From Paenibacillus sp. YYML68 (GTDB taxonomy: Bacteria; Bacillota; Bacilli; Paenibacillales; NBRC-103111): DNA of 64,000 nt. The DNA is taken from positions 304,501-368,500 of the forward strand of contig NZ_BQYI01000001.1 in assembly GCF_027923405.1 (NCBI RefSeq), written 5' to 3'. Shown here one piece after another: positions 34,501-44,360 of this stretch. How positions within the stretch are numbered: the first letter of the stretch is position 1; every line of letters begins with the position of its first letter. Under the pieces are notes generated by a model. It made no database searches. It was not told where the DNA came from and was given only the letters and a program-made list of their open reading frames with translations. The position numbers were made by a program, and so were the translations under genes.

Positions 34501-34763
34501 GCATGTCGACGTATCAATACGAGCTATCACGGACAGAGGGCGCTCCAAGCTACCAAGCAGACTTCTACATCGTTGTTCAAGTGTATGAAGGGACCACCTT
34601 CGACACACCGGGCCTGACGCTGATTAAGAAAGTGCAGGCCGGAACGACCTCGGTGGAGGAGCAGATTCAGGTCGGTCAGAACAAGAAGGTCAAGATCATG
34701 GTCGTCTCTGCGACGGAAGGCGATCAGATTCGAGTGCTTGCCGAAGCTTATGGGGTACAGTAA
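31530..34763 (+). CDS. Secreted protein with two lamin-tail domains and a choice-of-anchor-I domain
   Basis: 1077 residues. The signal peptide ends near AEA (about 1-37). Two homologous lamin-tail (LTD) domains follow at about 42-160 and 237-355, each with IHQVYGGGGK, SHSFIELYN and a GRYIDN/ERYIDN motif. They are parts of a repeated block of about 195 residues. After a long Pro/Asn/Asp-rich linker (about 425-480) comes a choice-of-anchor-I domain (about 485-1000), a seven-bladed phytase/esterase-like propeller: GVQPDMITFTPDGQYVLTAD, EGEPRNGYG, LLTPNEGDAREWAEYKN. LTD domains accompany secreted nucleases and phosphatases. No anchor is present here. The SLH protein 33 bases downstream could provide one. 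GGGAGAGGGGT precedes the ATG. Confidence 0.87.
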   Translation: MNSMLFGKWKQRLSVALAAVMLLQLIVGYGAAPTAEATTGAPGALKIHQVYGGGGKSDTPISHSFIELYNTTGAPVSLQGWKVEYSSARVGTQHLGTTSGSWVTLDLSGTIPAHSSYLIRGAAETTSSSLLKYDVTKYDLEWTGRYIDNDQYNVRLVHDSTVVDQVTVKEALKDGGEGSAIASISKQKTVRRVSFQDTNNNAADFEVLEYKEQTPDFVATYRPRSTVDGRWGLASLMIHQVYGGGGKGSTPFSHSFIELYNPTASSISLDGWKVGYSSVRTGSHAGTTVGEWVYKDLTGTIPGYSSYLVRGAAETTTDSLLKYGVTAFDLEWTERYIDNSQYNVSLINSGKVIDHVTVNEALKDGGEGPAIASISKQKSVRRVSFQDTNSNAADFTVLTYEGAAQDFVTENRPRSLADGPWGLVPTSPGTDPNPNPDPGNNPDPGPDPTPIPGGGSSGGGTNQPPVDPIPTVPQVPTQGGLPAVQGGFTYLGSFSTGFQSDDGGVAEIVKYNTDNKKMYLVNGNEKKIDIVSLANLQNGSNTFTLDKRVDVSGMIHGFGFGDITSIDIHTGRKLIAAAVQASDYSKKGAVLLLDYNGNYVHHIEVGVQPDMITFTPDGQYVLTADEGEPRNGYGSSAVDPKGSVTIVSLNNDNKAAQATVVTFDEWDAKRSELVANQVILKKNTMPSVDLEPEYIVVKSDSKTAYVTLQEANAIATLDIENARFTTVKGLGFKDHSLPGNEIDIHRNSKADIVNQNVYGVYMPDGAAIAEIGGLTYLLTPNEGDAREWAEYKNITSKSVNGGSIDALINDEHDGLDTNKTYILGGRSFSIWNADTMELVYDSGSEFEKKTLERFPNYFNVSNDNITMDHRSSKKGPEPEDVKVMQVGGKWYAMIGLERVGGVMMYDITKPSESTYFDYMSTRDYSAAMKGDVSPEGLAVVNAANSPTGYPLLLVAHEVSGTVAVYQVNQGYVKPLDVAPFQLTVQKSANAGMSTYQYELSRTEGAPSYQADFYIVVQVYEGTTFDTPGLTLIKKVQAGTTSVEEQIQVGQNKKVKIMVVSATEGDQIRVLAEAYGVQ

Positions 34764-34796
34764 GGCATGCGGGCCGCCATACGAGGAGGAACACGA

Positions 34797-36428
34797 ATGA
34801 ACAAACTAATAGCTGTCGTACTGGCTATCATGCTGGCGCTCGCCATCGTGCCGATTGCTTCCCAAGCTTCCGCAGTGGCTGTCACCCTTCAGGTGCCGGG
34901 TGAAGTGAAGCTAGAACAAGAGCTGCTTATGACAGGAGCCTCCGCCGACTCGGATGTCGTCTTGTCCATCCGTAGCGCCTCAGGTGAGCTCGTCTACTTC
35001 GACACGCAGAAATCGGTGTCAGGGCAATATCACGGCGCGATCAAGGTTCCGTCTACGTGGGCGGTAGGCACCTATGAGGTGGCGGTCGTCTCTGGAGGTA
35101 CACGGGTAGCGAAAAGTGTAACGGTGCAGACCTCCGACAACGGTGTTGGTAACGACAACGACAACGGCAATGGTGATGGTGGCAGCACACCAGCCTCGGG
35201 GTCCGGCATTCCTGGAGCACCCGCTCAGGAAGCTGCATTGAACGCGGCTGGCAACAGCGTGTCCGTACAGCTCTCCGCTGCTGACGTGAACGGTGTCTCG
35301 ACTGCAGTTGTTCAGGCCGACCAGCTGAAGAAGTACGTGGACGTCTTCAAGTCGGCTGCCGCGAGCAGCAAGAGCACACCAGCTCTGCAGCTAAAGATTG
35401 AGGGTAATGCGCAGTCGAAGCAGGTCGTCCTGCAGCTGCCGAAGGAAGCTGCTGCATTGCTCGTGGACAGCGGCGTCCAGGCGCTCGTCATCGATACGCC
35501 GCTGGGCTCGATGGCCTTCGATCAGAAGAGTCTTCAGGCGCTTAACAAGAAGGACGCGGGAGAGCTTCGCATCGGAGCGTCCAAGGTTGATCCATCGACC
35601 TTGCCGTCCAGTGCCCAGTCTGCGATTGACGATCGTCCTGTGCTGGACCTGACCGTTAGCATCGGTGGAGCTGCTGTACCTGACTTCGGCGGTGGAACGG
35701 TCAAGGTAGGCATTCCGTATGCGCCAGCCGCAAGCGAGGATCACCATGCGCTCGTCATCTACTACATCGCAGACAATGGCCAGATGACGACGGTTGCGAA
35801 CGGACAATATGACCAAGCGTCCGGTACGATGACGTTTGGTGCGAAGCACTTTTCCCACTATGGGGTAGGCTTCAAGAAAGTGAGCTTCGAGGACGTATCC
35901 GGCTGGTCCAAGGACTACATCACGTATATGGCTGCTCGCGGTATTGTACAAGGCTCAGGGGCGGGACAATTCGCTCCAGCCAAGGCTATCACGCGCGCGG
36001 AGGTGCTGGCGATACTCGCGAGAATGTCCGGCGATACACAGAAGCCTTATGAGGCTGGCTTGTTCACCGATGTGGACGCTACGGACTGGTACGCTGGTGC
36101 TGTTCAGTGGGGATCGAGCGCGAGCATCGTCCAAGGGACAGGCGAAGGTGTCTTCAACCCGAACGGCCTCATTACGCGGGAGGAGCTGGCAGTCATGATC
36201 AGCCGCTTCGCCGCGCATGCAGGCTATACGCTGCCGAAGACGAACGCCTTGCATAGCTTCGCAGACAGCGGCACGTTCAGCGCTTGGGCGAAGCTCGAGA
36301 TTGCTGCGCTGCAGCAAGCAGGCATCGTGAACGGAATGGAAGGGAACGTGTTCCGTCCGCAAGGAACAGCTAGCCGCGAGGAAGCGGCGAAGATGCTGGC
36401 CGTATTGCTGCAAGGCATGAGTAAGTAA
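34797..36428 (+). CDS. SLH-domain surface protein, partner of the LTD protein
   Basis: About 543 residues. Signal peptide (LIAVVLAIMLALAIVPIASQASA), a macroglobulin-like Ig domain (about 25-110), an Asn/Gly/Asp-rich linker and a mixed domain (about 150-360). Three C-terminal SLH domains (about 365-540) follow: FEDVSGWSKDYITYMAARGI, DWYAGAVQWGSSASIVQGTG and FADSGTFSAWAKLEIAALQQ, each with the ITR or REE motif. GAGGAGG precedes ATG 34797. It lies directly after the LTD/choice-of-anchor-I gene and shares its terminator. It probably anchors the pair to the wall; a complex between them is inferred. Confidence 0.88.
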   Translation: MNKLIAVVLAIMLALAIVPIASQASAVAVTLQVPGEVKLEQELLMTGASADSDVVLSIRSASGELVYFDTQKSVSGQYHGAIKVPSTWAVGTYEVAVVSGGTRVAKSVTVQTSDNGVGNDNDNGNGDGGSTPASGSGIPGAPAQEAALNAAGNSVSVQLSAADVNGVSTAVVQADQLKKYVDVFKSAAASSKSTPALQLKIEGNAQSKQVVLQLPKEAAALLVDSGVQALVIDTPLGSMAFDQKSLQALNKKDAGELRIGASKVDPSTLPSSAQSAIDDRPVLDLTVSIGGAAVPDFGGGTVKVGIPYAPAASEDHHALVIYYIADNGQMTTVANGQYDQASGTMTFGAKHFSHYGVGFKKVSFEDVSGWSKDYITYMAARGIVQGSGAGQFAPAKAITRAEVLAILARMSGDTQKPYEAGLFTDVDATDWYAGAVQWGSSASIVQGTGEGVFNPNGLITREELAVMISRFAAHAGYTLPKTNALHSFADSGTFSAWAKLEIAALQQAGIVNGMEGNVFRPQGTASREEAAKMLAVLLQGMSK

Positions 36429-36452
36429 ACGAAAAGCTTCCATATTAATGAT

Positions 36453-36525
36453 ATAGGGCCGCACAAGCAGCGGGAACGAAGCAATGTCGTTCCTGGCTGT
36501 CTCGTACGGCCCTATTGGCATTTTT
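36453..36525 (+). terminator. Terminator of the LTD-SLH operon
   Basis: ATAGGGCCG (36453-36461) pairs with CGGCCCTAT (36507-36515), enclosing a second GGAACGA/TCGTTCC stem, then TGGCATTTTT. Confidence 0.75.
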
Positions 36526-36570
36526 CCGAACGATATGGCCTTGTCAGCGACTGCGATATGGAAATTCGTA

Positions 36571-36598
36571 TTGATTATTCGGCGTTACCTCATATAAT
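36571..36598 (+). promoter_or_regulatory. Promoter of the DUF389 gene
   Basis: TTGATT (36571-36576), a 16-base spacer and TATAAT (36593-36598), 37 bases before the start codon. Confidence 0.65.
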
Positions 36599-36634
36599 GA
36601 GAACAGATTCATATTCTGGCGTAAGGGGTGCCGA

Positions 36635-37660
36635 ATGGCTCTTCAATTGATCGAGGCGTATATTCCGGAGAAGCATTACGCAAGCGTGCACGACAAGATT
36701 GCACAGTTCAACATCGTCTCCTTCTGGTCGAAGGAGCAGTCGGATACGCAGACACTGGTGCGCATTCTGGTGAAGACGGAGGACTCGGAGGACGTTCTGA
36801 ACTACTTCGAGAGCATTGCCAACCTGATTGACGGCTTCGAGGTGATGCTGTTCCCCGTGCAGACGTTCCTGAAGCGCAAGGCTGACAACGCCGAGGAAGA
36901 GCTGGAGAAGGAGAAGGGCGAACAGCTCAAGCTGCTTCGAGCGAGCCGTCATGAGCTGTTTCTACAGATTGAAGCGTCGAGTAAATCGGACTTAACGTAT
37001 CTATTATTCATTGTGCTGTCTGCCATCGTGGTCACGATTGGCCTGTTGAAGAACAGCTCCGCGATCATCATCGGCGGTATGGTCATCGCCCCGTTATTAG
37101 GTCCGGTCATCGCGCTGGCCTTCTCCTCGATTCTCGGCGATTATCAGCTGGTGAAGCAGTCGATCCTGACTGTGCTCAAAGGAATTATGCTAACGATCGG
37201 CATCTCGGTCGCCCTCAGCCTGTTCCTGCATGCGCCTCTGACGAATAGCGAGTTCGTGGCCCGAACACAAGTGGACCTAACGGATATTGTACTCGCTCTC
37301 GCATCGGGCGCAGCGGCCGCCTTATCGGTGCTGAAGCGGGTGCCAAGCTCCCTGGTAGGTGTCATGGTAGCGGTGGCGCTGCTGCCCCCGACGGTCGTGT
37401 TGGGCTTGTCGATTGGCGAGATGAGATGGGATAGTGCGATGGGAGCGTTATTATTGCTGCTGGTCAACATCAGCTCGATCTTGCTCGCGGGTATTATTAC
37501 GTTCACGCTGTCAGGCATTAACCCGGTTCAATACGAGGAGGTTCGAAGAGCGAACAATTCGAAGAAGTACAGCCTGCTCTTCATTCTGCTTATCGTCCTC
37601 CTGCTCGTGGTGGCTGTGCTGTACAGTGAGTCGCTGATTGGCTCGGGGTCGTTGCTCTGA
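36635..37660 (+). CDS. TIGR00341/DUF389 family membrane protein
   Basis: 341 residues. A cytoplasmic N-terminal domain (about 1-115) has an ACT-like beta-alpha pattern, and a membrane domain follows with about six or seven helices (125-335). Hallmarks of DUF389 are SSAIIIGGMVIAPLLGPVIA in the second helix region and VGVMVAVALLPPTVVLGL later. The function is not established. Members occur in bacteria and archaea, sometimes near stress genes. AAGGGGTGCCGA precedes the ATG. It is a single-gene unit with its own promoter. Confidence 0.85.
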   Translation: MALQLIEAYIPEKHYASVHDKIAQFNIVSFWSKEQSDTQTLVRILVKTEDSEDVLNYFESIANLIDGFEVMLFPVQTFLKRKADNAEEELEKEKGEQLKLLRASRHELFLQIEASSKSDLTYLLFIVLSAIVVTIGLLKNSSAIIIGGMVIAPLLGPVIALAFSSILGDYQLVKQSILTVLKGIMLTIGISVALSLFLHAPLTNSEFVARTQVDLTDIVLALASGAAAALSVLKRVPSSLVGVMVAVALLPPTVVLGLSIGEMRWDSAMGALLLLLVNISSILLAGIITFTLSGINPVQYEEVRRANNSKKYSLLFILLIVLLLVVAVLYSESLIGSGSLL

Positions 37661-37747
37661 ATGAGTCTTCACCTCAGACCGATGTGACGATTCGGGAACA
37701 GCGATATAGGTGACAAGATCGAAGGAGTGCGCATATAGCTCGCATCA

Positions 37748-37780
37748 TAAAAAAGCCTCGGCTGTCGTTCAGCCGAGGCT
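37748..37780 (-). terminator. Terminator of the Dabb gene
   Basis: An 11-base perfect stem (37754-37764 with 37770-37780, AGCCTCGGCTG) with a 5-base loop, followed on the minus strand by TTTTTTAT. Confidence 0.85.
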
Positions 37781-37819
37781 TGCTACCGTCCTGAGATAGG
37801 GTGTCGCTCGAAGTAAGTG

Positions 37820-38113
37820 TTACAGTACGATATCGACACCAACGCTGTCGATGCGTCCCGATTCGCGAATGAAGGCAGCCACGGCTTGATGGTCCTCGTT
37901 CGTCGTGTACGCGTCCAGAGCCGCTTGATTCTCAAAGCGTACCATGAGCACGACCTGGTACTCCTTGCTGCGCTCTGCGATGTTGAGTCCGGCATGAATT
38001 TCGACGATGCCCGACAGTACATTCTTCAATGCTACAAAGCGGTCAATAATCTCTTGAAGCTGTGCTTGCGTAGTAGTCTCGGCAAACTTAATTAGTACTG
38101 TACGTTGAATCAA
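37820..38113 (-). CDS. Dabb (stress-responsive A/B barrel) protein
   Basis: 97 residues, one dimeric alpha+beta barrel domain: RTVLIKFAETTTQAQLQEII, LNIAERSKEYQVVLMVRFEN and AFIRESGRI are typical. Dabb proteins are cytoplasmic dimers induced by salt or other stress in some organisms; the biochemical role is unclear. The TTG start at 38113 has AGGAGGA six bases upstream, stronger than any alternative. It is a monocistronic unit with a strong terminator. Confidence 0.82.
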   Translation of the reverse strand: MIQRTVLIKFAETTTQAQLQEIIDRFVALKNVLSGIVEIHAGLNIAERSKEYQVVLMVRFENQAALDAYTTNEDHQAVAAFIRESGRIDSVGVDIVL

Positions 38114-38133
38114 GGGAACTCCTCCTATCGTGA

Positions 38134-38604
38134 TTGCGATTGTATCTTGTTCATCTTACATGGGACATGCAGGAAGATCAAATGCTGCTGGTAGGCATTA
38201 CGCAGCTGTATGTGGCGCCTCGCTTGCACAGGGTTGATATCTGGTCAAGAGTTCGTTCGGCTCGCCCAGGCGTTCGCGGGAGCGTCGAAGCCGGTACTGC
38301 AGCTCCAGATCGACTTAACAATTGTTGGGGTTATTAATCCCGATCATGAAGGAAGTCGAAGTGAGACTCTGACTGACGACAGAGCAGCTCCGCTTGAGCA
38401 GTTAGAAGTATGTGCGACGCGTCGTCCAGATTACAGCTACGAGCTTCGAGAAGGGGATCCAAGCTACAATCCGGCAGCTTCAGGCTTCCGAGAAGCAGTT
38501 CTGAAGTAGGGCTGTAAGCCGCCGTTCATCGTCAACAACCAGCCGAAGGGCTGCTCCATGCGAAGATGGCTCTAGGAAGGGAGCACCGCGTGCAGCAGCA
38601 TGAT
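38134..38604 (+). other. Unrecognised, possibly decayed gene region
   Basis: Two overlapping plus-strand frames run through this 470-base stretch (38134-38337 and 38210-38509) and change place near 38250. I recognise no family and see no good ribosome binding site. A clear plus-strand terminator at 38605-38642 implies that a plus-strand gene was, or is, transcribed here. Confidence 0.3.
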
Positions 38605-38642
38605 AATGCAGCTTCGCCAGCAGACGGCGCCGCTGCATTTTT
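38605..38642 (+). terminator. Plus-strand terminator without an intact upstream gene
   Basis: AATGCAGC (38605-38612) pairs perfectly with GCTGCATT (38632-38639), an inner GCC/GGC stem extends it, and the T-run TTTTTC follows. There is no T-run in the other direction. Confidence 0.75.
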
Positions 38643-38678
38643 CTTGTTTAGAGCGAAAGCAGGCAAGGTGTGCATGAG

Positions 38679-38693
38679 TTGGTAACGCTTTAA
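38679..38693. promoter_or_regulatory. Possible cre (CcpA) site upstream of the catabolic operon
   Basis: TTGGTAACGCTTTAA matches the cre pattern WTGNAANCGNWNNCW at all but two defined positions. It lies 120 bases before the AraC start, where catabolite repression of the glycoside operon would be expected. Confidence 0.3.
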
Positions 38694-38813
38694 TTTTCAA
38701 CAATACATATCAAATACGTAGCAAGATACGTTAAATGAGTTTAAGACTAGTATGATATATTTTGAAATGTGCACATTAACATCATGATGGTTAAGCAGGT
38801 AAGGAGGATCCTT

Positions 38814-39683
38814 GTGGTTATTCATACGCCCACTAATCTAGCGCTCCGGAGGCTCGGGATTTACGTTAGGGCGGACGCAGACGATTGGCAATTCAATTGG
38901 CCTGTTCATACTCATGAAGGGCTTGAGGTGTATTACTTCCAGAGGGGCAATGCGAACTACGTCATTGGGGAAAATATACATGATCTATCCCCGGGAGATA
39001 TGCTGTTGTTCTGCGGGGGGACGATTCATCGAGTCAATCCGACGAAGGAGACCGTTTACATTCGGAGCTATGTCAACTTCACCGAAGCGTTCCTGCAGCA
39101 GCAACTGGATGAAGAGATGTTCGGAAAGCTGATGTCGTTGTTCGAAGCTCCGAATGGGCTGCTGATTCGCTGGTCTCCGGAGGAGCGAGAGGAAGTGGAG
39201 ATGTATTTCCGTGCGATCCAGAGAGAGAATGAGCGCGAGTCATTCGGTTATGAGGTCATTCTGAGGACGCTTCTCATTCAGCTGCTAATCGCTATCTACC
39301 GCAAGGTGAAGCGGTTGCACCAGATTGTGCCGAATGCGCATCAGTCCCACAGTCAAGAGAACGTGCGCCGTATTCTCCAGTATATTAACCAGCATTATAC
39401 TAACAGTTTCTCACTGCAACAGCTATCGGGCGATCTCCATTTGAATAAGTACTATATGTGCCATTGCTTTAAAGAGGTGACCGGCTACACGATCAACAAC
39501 TATGTCATCAGCAAGCGGATTGAGGAAGCGAAGAAGCTGCTGCGTACGACGGATGAACCTATAGCGTTCTTATGTGAAAAGCTCGGCTTTAATACGGCTG
39601 TTCATTTCAGCCGTTCCTTTAAAAAGTTAGTCGGGGTGTCGCCACAGCAATATCGCAAGCAAGCTGCAGGCTCTAGAGCTTGA
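38814..39683 (+). CDS. AraC-family regulator of the glycoside-glycerol operon
   Basis: About 289 residues. An N-terminal cupin (about 15-160) has WPVHTHEGLEVYYFQRG and HDLSPGDMLLFCGGTIHRV. Two C-terminal helix-turn-helices follow (about 185-285): FSLQQLSGDLHLNKYYMCHC, then IAFLCEKLGFNTAVHFSRSF and VSPQQYRKQ. The cupin probably binds the inducing sugar or glycoside. GTG 38814 has AAGGAGG six bases upstream; a longer frame from 38769 lacks one. The solute-binding protein starts 32 bases after the stop, so this regulator is likely the local activator of the operon. Confidence 0.88.
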   Translation: MVIHTPTNLALRRLGIYVRADADDWQFNWPVHTHEGLEVYYFQRGNANYVIGENIHDLSPGDMLLFCGGTIHRVNPTKETVYIRSYVNFTEAFLQQQLDEEMFGKLMSLFEAPNGLLIRWSPEEREEVEMYFRAIQRENERESFGYEVILRTLLIQLLIAIYRKVKRLHQIVPNAHQSHSQENVRRILQYINQHYTNSFSLQQLSGDLHLNKYYMCHCFKEVTGYTINNYVISKRIEEAKKLLRTTDEPIAFLCEKLGFNTAVHFSRSFKKLVGVSPQQYRKQAAGSRA

Positions 39684-39715
39684 ATAAATATGATGATGAG
39701 AAGAGGGGTAGCTTC

Positions 39716-41011
39716 ATGAAAAAGTTTATGAAAACGGTATCGATTACATTGTCAATTGCTATGCTGAGTATGGCATCTGTCGCTTGCGGGAACAAGGAGA
39801 CTGACACAGCAACTGGCAGCAGCGAGGCGAAGCCCGCCAAGCTTGATTTCGTCTGGTTCTCGGATGGCAGCGAGGGCAAGATCATGGAAGGCATTATTAA
39901 GGAATACACTGCGAAAAAGCCTCACGTGACGGTCAATATGATCGAGGTTCCGTACAAGGATCTGTCTACGAAGCTGAAAACGATGGTTGCCGGTGGACAG
40001 CCGCCTGCGCTTGCCCGCATCAGTACATCTGAGCTCGGCGGCTTCGCCAATCAAGCGATCGACTTGAGCACCAGTAATGGCGGCCTTGATGCTTACACCG
40101 GACAATTCATAGACTCGTTGAAGCCCTTCTATGTGGTGAATAATAAAGCGGTGGCTGCTCCGATGGACGTCACAGCTAACGGTCTGATCTACAACAAAAC
40201 ACTGTTTGACAAAGCTGGTGTCAAGGTTCCGACCTCTCCAGATCAAATTTGGACGTGGGAGGACTTTACCGGAGCGCTGAAGCAGGTCATGGACAAGGGC
40301 GGCGCGAAGTATGGTCTCGTGTGGGACTACACCCCGCAGCGCTGGTCCACACTGTTGTACCAATTCGGGGGCAGCATGATGAGTGCGGACGGCACGAAAG
40401 CGACTATCAACAATGAAGCAGGCGTACAAACGGCAGAGTTCTTCAAGAAGCTGCACACGGATGGTCTTGCTCCGACGTCGGTATGGTTCGGCGGAGAGAA
40501 TCCGAACAACCTGTTCCGTACAGGCACGGTGGCTGCTCATTTGGCTGGCAACTGGATGATCAGCAACTATAAGGACATCACGAATTTTGAGTGGGGTGTA
40601 ACCTACATGCCGAAGGCGAAAAATCGTTCCTCGGTACCGGGCGGCAAGTTCGCGATGGCCTTTAAGGACTCGGGCGTTGAGAAGGAAGCGACCGATTTCA
40701 TCAACTACCTGACGACGAAAGAGGTTAATGCCAAATATACGCAAGAGGCATTATTCCTAAGCCCGCGCAAGGACAATGCGAAGCTGGAATACGCTTTCGG
40801 CAAAGATATGATGGAGCTGTTCTCGAACGAATTGAACAATACGGTGCCTGCCGCGGCTGAGGATTGGTCGAAGCAGACGATTGTGCCGAAGTTCAGTAAC
40901 GATCTGAAGAAGACGATATCCGAGATTGTCGCCGACAAGGTGACGGCGAAGGAAGGTCTGGATCAGGTCGCAGGTTTAATTGATAAGGCCATTCAAGATC
41001 AGAAGAAGTAA
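39716..41011 (+). CDS. Sugar-type ABC transporter solute-binding lipoprotein
   Basis: 431 residues. A lipoprotein signal is present: basic start, hydrophobic core, then lipobox MASVAC with the Cys at about 22. The body is a family-1 extracellular solute-binding protein: DFVWFSDGSEGKIMEGIIKE, KTMVAGGQPPALARISTSE, VPTSPDQIWTWEDFTGALKQ and FAMAFKDSGVEKEATDFINY. It captures a sugar or glycoside outside the membrane for the two permeases that follow. ATG 39716 has GAGGGGT upstream. A strong hairpin after the gene probably sets excess of this protein over the permeases. Confidence 0.9.
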   Translation: MKKFMKTVSITLSIAMLSMASVACGNKETDTATGSSEAKPAKLDFVWFSDGSEGKIMEGIIKEYTAKKPHVTVNMIEVPYKDLSTKLKTMVAGGQPPALARISTSELGGFANQAIDLSTSNGGLDAYTGQFIDSLKPFYVVNNKAVAAPMDVTANGLIYNKTLFDKAGVKVPTSPDQIWTWEDFTGALKQVMDKGGAKYGLVWDYTPQRWSTLLYQFGGSMMSADGTKATINNEAGVQTAEFFKKLHTDGLAPTSVWFGGENPNNLFRTGTVAAHLAGNWMISNYKDITNFEWGVTYMPKAKNRSSVPGGKFAMAFKDSGVEKEATDFINYLTTKEVNAKYTQEALFLSPRKDNAKLEYAFGKDMMELFSNELNNTVPAAAEDWSKQTIVPKFSNDLKKTISEIVADKVTAKEGLDQVAGLIDKAIQDQKK

Positions 41012-41017
41012 CAGTGT

Positions 41018-41062
41018 GGAGAGACTGCTGCCGCGGGGTGACTGCGGCAGCGCTCCATTTTT
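41018..41062 (+). terminator. Hairpin attenuator between binding protein and permeases
   Basis: GCTGCCGC (41027-41034) pairs with GCGGCAGC (41044-41051), extended by GGAG/CTCC, followed by ATTTTTAT. Placed inside an ABC operon, it likely terminates part of transcription and stabilises the binding-protein mRNA. Confidence 0.75.
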
Positions 41063-41092
41063 ATATAGGAAAGTTAGAAAGGAGTATGGAAT

Positions 41093-41990
41093 ATGTCTGC
41101 ACCAGCATCGGCAGTCAAGAAGACAAGCAAGCGGCGGCCCGGTCAATCGTTCGGTTCAATCCCCTATCTGTTTGTGCTTCCTAACTTCCTGATCTTCACC
41201 ACCTTTATTGTCATCCCTACGATTATCGGGTTCGTGTATTCCTTCCATGAATATGATGGGCTAAACCCGATGGAGTTCGTCGGCCTTGCTAATTATAAAG
41301 AAATATTTACGAACGGTGAATACTGGACGGCACTTGGGAAGACGTCGCTGTACGCGCTTATAGTCGTACCGGTAATTTACGGTCTCTCCCTTGCTGTGGC
41401 GATGATGCTGATTCAGCCCATTCAGATGAAGGGCTTTTTTCGATCTATTTTTTATTGGCCTACCATGATTTCCTACATTATTGTCGGCTTAACCTGGAAG
41501 TGGATTTTTGGTGATTTCGGAGTGCTCAATTACTTTATGTCATTGTTTGGCGTCGAACCCGTTCATTTCTTGTCTGATTCGTTTTTTGCTGGGGTATCCG
41601 TTATTATTGCGACGATCTGGTCAAGACTTGGCTTCTATATGGTCATCTTCATGGCAGGCTTGCAGGCAATCCCGAACGATTACTATGAGGCGGCCCGATT
41701 GGATGGGGCATCGAAGCCTCGGGTGTTCTGGAGTATTACCCTGCCGCTCTTGAAGCCGACGACGGTGCTCGTCATCATGCTCTCGCTGATTGAATCGTTC
41801 AAGGCGTACCCGCTATTATTCGCGCTTACCGGAGGAGGTCCGGGACGGGAGACGACATATATCGTGCAGTATATCTATGAGACCGGCTTTGCGAAGCAGG
41901 AGTTGGGTATGGCGAGCGCGATGTCGGTGCTGCTGTTCGTTCTGATCTCGGTGTTCACCGCCTTGCAATTCAGACTGTCCAAGGGAGGCA

Positions 41991-41998
<8 letters not shown>
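41093..41998 (+). CDS. ABC transporter permease, MalF type
   Basis: 301 residues with six transmembrane helices (the first at about 27-50). The inner-membrane-component signature with the EAA loop is present: DYYEAARLDGASKPRVFWSI followed by LPLLKPTT, the site that docks the ATPase. It is the MalF/UgpA-like subunit. GAAAGGAGTATGGAAT precedes the ATG. The stop overlaps the start of the second permease by eight bases. Confidence 0.92.
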
Positions 41999-44334
<2,336 letters not shown>

Positions 44335-44360
44335 CGGATAGGAAGTGTGGAGGGTCAATC

